DNA of 64,000 nucleotides from Micromonospora sp. WMMD1120 (GTDB lineage Bacteria > Actinomycetota > Actinomycetes > Mycobacteriales > Micromonosporaceae): NCBI RefSeq assembly GCF_029626235.1, contig NZ_JARUBO010000005.1, forward strand, positions 558,001-622,000, in the 5' to 3' direction. Shown one piece after another: positions 60,740 through 64,000 of this stretch. Position 1 is the first letter of the stretch; the number at the start of each line of letters is the position of its first letter. The notes below the pieces were generated by a model. That model did not search any database, was not told the origin of the DNA, and saw only the letters and a list, made by a program, of their open reading frames with translations. Made by a program: the position numbers and the translations under genes.

Positions 60740-61222
60740 TCAGCGCGCGCAGAGCTGGTCCAGGCGCTGCTGGAGTCGGTCGAGTTCGGTCTCGTCGATC
60801 GACCCGACGTCGACACCGAGTGCGGACACCTCGGCGCCGAGGTCGGTGAGAAGGGTCTTGAGCTGCGGATCGGTGGTCCGCTCCGACTGTTCCCGCAGCG
60901 CGGCCCGCCAGCCGGTCAGCGCCGCCTCGGCCCGTCCCCGGGCAGCCTCGGCCGTGCGGCTGTCCCCGGCGCCCGCCGCCGCGAGCGACCGACCCAGCTC
61001 CGCCACGTACGTCCGGACCGCCGTGGTGCTGGCCTGCTGCGCGGCGGCGCAGACCTGGCCGGCGGCACCGCCCGCCGCGCCGCTGGCCGGCGGTTCGGTT
61101 GGTGCGGGCGGGGTGCCACCAGCCGCCGAGCCGGCGGCCGGACCCGGGCCACCGCCCGTGGCGCATCCGGCAGCGAGCATGGTGAGCACCGCGGTGACGG
61201 CGAGCAGACGACGCATCCTCAT
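60740..61222 (-). CDS. Hypothetical lipoprotein
   Basis: This 160-aa secreted lipoprotein has a signal peptide [20 protein letters not shown] with lipobox LAAGC (Cys near residue 20). A Gly/Pro/Ala linker (about 21-55) follows, then an alpha-helical domain ([20 protein letters not shown] onward) ending in [16 protein letters not shown] with a C-terminal Cys that could pair with Cys near residue 58. No family is recognised. It lies between rne and rplU on the same strand. Confidence 0.7.
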   Translation of the reverse strand: MRMRRLLAVTAVLTMLAAGCATGGGPGPAAGSAAGGTPPAPTEPPASGAAGGAAGQVCAAAQQASTTAVRTYVAELGRSLAAAGAGDSRTAEAARGRAEAALTGWRAALREQSERTTDPQLKTLLTDLGAEVSALGVDVGSIDETELDRLQQRLDQLCAR

Positions 61223-61304
61223 CTCCTGACCCGGGACGACGAAGCCCCTCCCCCGTCACTTTGCCGGGAAAGGGACCTCGTCAAACACCTGGCCGGTCAG
61301 GAGT

Positions 61305-64000
61305 TCAGGGTCGGGTCCTCCGCCGGGCGCCACCCCGACGCGACCGGCGACGACCGGCGCCCGCCTCGGCGCTCTCCTCGTCGCCCTCACCGTCGCCGAG
61401 CGCGTCCGGGTCGTCCGCCGCGGCCAGCCGGGCCGACTCACCCTGCTGGCTGTCGGAGATCGCCGGTGCGGCCGCGGTGTCCGACTCGTAGCGGGACAGG
61501 TCGTAACCCATGGTGTCGGTGTAGTCGTCCGGTTCGGTGGTGGTGGTGTCGGTGTCGGTGTCGACCACCTCGACCACGGTCCGCTCGGCCGACGCGTTCT
61601 TGCGGGCCCGGCGGCGGGACGAGGAGCCGCCCTGCTCGGCGGCCGGGGCGGCCACCGACGAGGCGACCGCCTTGACCTTCTCCCCCGCACCGGCCGCGCG
61701 CGGCTTCTCCGGCACCGGCTCGGTGTGGATGATGACGCCCCGACCCTTGCAGCACTCGCAGGTCTCGCTGAACGCCTCCAGCAGCCCCGCGCCGATCCGC
61801 TTCCGGGTCATCTGCACCAGACCGAGCGAGGTGATCTCGGTGACCTGGTGCTTGGTGCGGTCCCGGCCCAGGCACTCGGTGAGTCGACGCAGCACCAGCT
61901 CACGGTTCGACTCCAGCACCATGTCGATGAAGTCGATCACCACGATGCCGCCGATGTCGCGCAGCCGGAGTTGGCGGACGATCTCCTCCGCCGCCTCCAG
62001 GTTGTTGCGGGTGACGGTCTCCTCCAGGTTGCCCCCGGAACCGGTGTACTTGCCGGTGTTGACGTCGACCACCGTCATCGCCTCGGTCCGGTCGATCACC
62101 AGCGAGCCACCGGAGGGCAGGAAGACCTTGCGGTCCAGGCCCTTGATGATCTGCTCGTCGATCCGGTACTCGGCGAAGACGTCGCTCGTGCCGACGTGCC
62201 GACGCACCCTGTCGACCAGGTCCGGGGAGACGTGCGACAGGTACGACTCGACCATGTCGTACGCCTGCTCGCCCTCGATCACCAGCTCGCGGAAGTCCTC
62301 GTTGAAGAGGTCCCGGACCACCCGGATGACCAGGTCGGGCTCGCCGTAGAGCAGCACCGGGGCACCACCCTCGGCGGCCTTGGCCTGGATGTCCTCCCAC
62401 TGCGCCTGCAGCCGCTTGACGTCCCGGGCCAGCTCGTCCTCGGTGGCGCCCTCGGCGGCCGTCCGGACGATCACGCCGGCGCCGTCCGGAACCAGCTTCT
62501 TGAGGACGTCCCGCAGCCGCTTGCGCTCGTTGTCCGGCAGCTTGCGGCTGATCCCCGAGGCGTTGCCGTTGGGCACGTAGACCAGGTGCCGCCCGGAGAG
62601 CGCGATGTGGCTGGTCAACCGGGCGCCCTTGTGCCCGATCGGGTCCTTGGTGACCTGGACCAGCACCGAGTCGCCGGAGCGCAGCGCCTGCTCGATCGAA
62701 CGGGCCCGCCCCTCCAGGCCGGTGGTGTCCCAGTTGACCTCGCCGGCGTAGAGCACCGCGTTGCGGCCCCGACCGACGTCGACGAACGCCGCCTCCATGC
62801 TGGGGAGCACGTTCTGCACCTTGCCCAGGTACACGTTGCCGGCCATGGTCCCGGCGGAGTTGCGGGTCACGTAGTGCTCGACCAGCACGCCGTCCTCCAG
62901 GACGGCGATCTGGGTGCGGTCGCCGCGCTGCCGTACGGCCATCACCCGGTCGACGGCCTCCCGCCGCGCCAGGAACTCCGACTCGCTGAGGATCGGCGGA
63001 CGGGTACGCCGCTGCTCCCGACCGTCCCGGCGGCGCTGGCGCTTGGCCTCCAGCCGGGTCGAGCCGGACACACCCTGCACCTCGTCCACGGTCCGACGCG
63101 GCTCGCGGATCTTGACCACGGTCGGCACACCGTCGTCGGCGGCGCCCTCGGTGTCACCGGAGCCCCGGCGACGACGACGGCGACGGCGACGGGTCAAACC
63201 GTCCCCGCCCTCGGACTCCTCGTCCTCGTCACCCTCCGCCTCGGCGGTTTCCTCCTCGTCGGCCTGCGCGGCCTCCTCGGACTCCTCGTCCTCGGCGTCG
63301 TCGGCGCCGCCCTTGCCCCGGCCCCGGCCGCGGCGACCACGCCGGCGGCGGCGACGCGCGGCGGCGCTGTCCTCGTCGTCCTCGTCCGTCTCGGCGGCCT
63401 CGTCGGCCTCCTCGGTCGGCTCCTCCTCGGCCTCGACCGCCTCGACGGGCTCCGCCGGCTCGGCGTCCCGGCGCGCGCGCCGACGGCGGCGGGACGGCTC
63501 GGCGACCTCCTCGGCGGCCGGCTCCTCGGCCACCGGGGCCGGCTCGGCCGGTCGGGTCACCGGCACGGCGTCCGGCTGGGGCGCCATGAACAGCACGGTG
63601 GGGGCGGAGAGCGCGGCCCGCCGACGACGGGTACGCGGCTGCTCCGGCTCGACCTCGGCCGGCTCGTTCGGCTCATCCGTCACACCGGGTACCGACACAC
63701 CCGGCGGCACCTCTCCGGAGCTCCCCCGCGCGCCGCTGCTCCACCCGGGGTCGGGGGCCGTCGCGCTCGGCGCGGTGTCCGTACCGGTCGCCTCGGCCTC
63801 GGCCTCGCGTAGGTCGGAGGCCGCCGGCTCCTCGACCGCGGCTGGCTCCTCGACCGCGGCCACCTCCTCGGCGGCGGGCGGCTCCTCGACGACCGGCGGG
63901 GTGGCCTTCTTGCGTCGGGTACGCGTCACCTTGACCGGCGGAACCACCTCGGCCGAGGCCGGCTCGGCGGAGGCCGCGACCAGCGGCTCCTCGGCGGTCG
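61305..64000 (-). CDS. rne: Ribonuclease E/G, 5' end beyond the window
   Basis: At least 898 codons are open and the frame continues past the right edge, so the true start is outside. The N-terminal part in view is a long acidic Glu/Ala-rich disordered region, and an Arg/Lys-rich stretch (RRRRRRGRRGRGRGKGG) follows. The S1-like segment contains GNVYLGKVQNVLPSMEAAFVDVG, and the catalytic core contains SLVIDRTEAMTVVDVNTGKY and GGIVVIDFIDM. The zinc-link has CECCKGRG. The last 120 residues are acidic and disordered. In actinobacteria this single-chain RNase E/G processes rRNA and mRNA. Confidence 0.95.
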   Translation of the reverse strand, partial: TAEEPLVAASAEPASAEVVPPVKVTRTRRKKATPPVVEEPPAAEEVAAVEEPAAVEEPAASDLREAEAEATGTDTAPSATAPDPGWSSGARGSSGEVPPGVSVPGVTDEPNEPAEVEPEQPRTRRRRAALSAPTVLFMAPQPDAVPVTRPAEPAPVAEEPAAEEVAEPSRRRRRARRDAEPAEPVEAVEAEEEPTEEADEAAETDEDDEDSAAARRRRRRGRRGRGRGKGGADDAEDEESEEAAQADEEETAEAEGDEDEESEGGDGLTRRRRRRRRRGSGDTEGAADDGVPTVVKIREPRRTVDEVQGVSGSTRLEAKRQRRRDGREQRRTRPPILSESEFLARREAVDRVMAVRQRGDRTQIAVLEDGVLVEHYVTRNSAGTMAGNVYLGKVQNVLPSMEAAFVDVGRGRNAVLYAGEVNWDTTGLEGRARSIEQALRSGDSVLVQVTKDPIGHKGARLTSHIALSGRHLVYVPNGNASGISRKLPDNERKRLRDVLKKLVPDGAGVIVRTAAEGATEDELARDVKRLQAQWEDIQAKAAEGGAPVLLYGEPDLVIRVVRDLFNEDFRELVIEGEQAYDMVESYLSHVSPDLVDRVRRHVGTSDVFAEYRIDEQIIKGLDRKVFLPSGGSLVIDRTEAMTVVDVNTGKYTGSGGNLEETVTRNNLEAAEEIVRQLRLRDIGGIVVIDFIDMVLESNRELVLRRLTECLGRDRTKHQVTEITSLGLVQMTRKRIGAGLLEAFSETCECCKGRGVIIHTEPVPEKPRAAGAGEKVKAVASSVAAPAAEQGGSSSRRRARKNASAERTVVEVVDTDTDTTTTEPDDYTDTMGYDLSRYESDTAAAPAISDSQQGESARLAAADDPDALGDGEGDEESAEAGAGRRRSRRGGARRRTRP

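Overview
The window is very GC-rich DNA whose genes use G/C-ending codons and often GTG starts. Gene content and order point to a filamentous actinomycete, most likely Micromonospora or another Micromonosporaceae. The markers include the blocks uppS-recO, era/ybeY/phoH, hrcA-dnaJ-rsmE, holA/rpsT/lepA, comEC-comEA and rplU-rpmA-obgE. DUF397, DUF3618 and Holin-X type proteins also fit, as do 3-gene sugar ABC operons that lack their own ATPase. I saw no phage, plasmid, transposase, CRISPR array, rRNA or tRNA. This is a core chromosomal segment with small accessory patches.

Layout. 0.1-8.1 kb: small hypotheticals, a thiamine-binding protein, 6-phosphogluconate dehydrogenase, pirin, UppS, RecO, a DUF4097 lipoprotein and a membrane acyltransferase. 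8.2-12.5 kb: a tight leftward operon phoH-ybeY-CBS protein-degenerate deaminase-era (RNA maturation and ribosome assembly). 12.5-16.1 kb: serine hydrolase and HIT protein, then rightward SDR and polyphosphate kinase 2. 16.1-21.2 kb: hrcA-dnaJ-rsmE behind a CIRCE operator, a DUF4870 protein and hemW. 21.2-25.8 kb: enoyl-CoA hydratase, an atypical SDR, a lysozyme-like membrane protein, a PhyH dioxygenase and a MOSC protein. 25.9-29 kb: a sugar ABC importer. 29.2-30.4 kb: a near-identical tandem duplication of a GlsB-type stress membrane protein. 30.6-40.8 kb: lepA, DUF4240, a phosphotransferase, rpsT, holA, comEC and comEA, with two DnaA-box-like sites upstream of comEA. 40.9-45.7 kb: VOC protein, a divergent pair of small genes (67-aa protein and GntR regulator), SDR, DegV, and the rsfS-phosphatase operon with nadD upstream. 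45.7-50.7 kb: PadR/FAD-monooxygenase pair, aminopeptidase N, DUF397. 50.7-54 kb: repeat-tailed hypothetical, a CYP152-type peroxygenase and a family-2-like glycosyltransferase. 54.4-57.9 kb: envelope stress proteins (DUF3618, Holin-X, a 282-aa membrane protein, DUF4383, DUF6766). 57.9-64 kb: GNAT, obgE, rpmA, rplU, a lipoprotein, and RNase E/G running off the right edge.

The most distinctive non-genic content is repetitive. There are two families of intergenic long-arm palindromes: the GATCTTGC type at 3.9, 29.8 and 54.0 kb, and the TGATCGACTCGG type twice at 34.4-34.65 kb. There is a 17-copy 19-bp array at 54.05 kb, a 22-bp array at 34.25 kb, and in-frame minisatellites of 54, 36, 36 and 18 bp inside four genes. 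No complete new multi-gene system could be demonstrated. The best leads are the palindrome families, the DnaA-type sites at the competence-like operon, the catalytically stripped deaminase in the era operon, the CYP152-glycosyltransferase pair, and the compact GntR/67-aa divergent locus. Functions are inferred from motifs read by eye; no database search was run.
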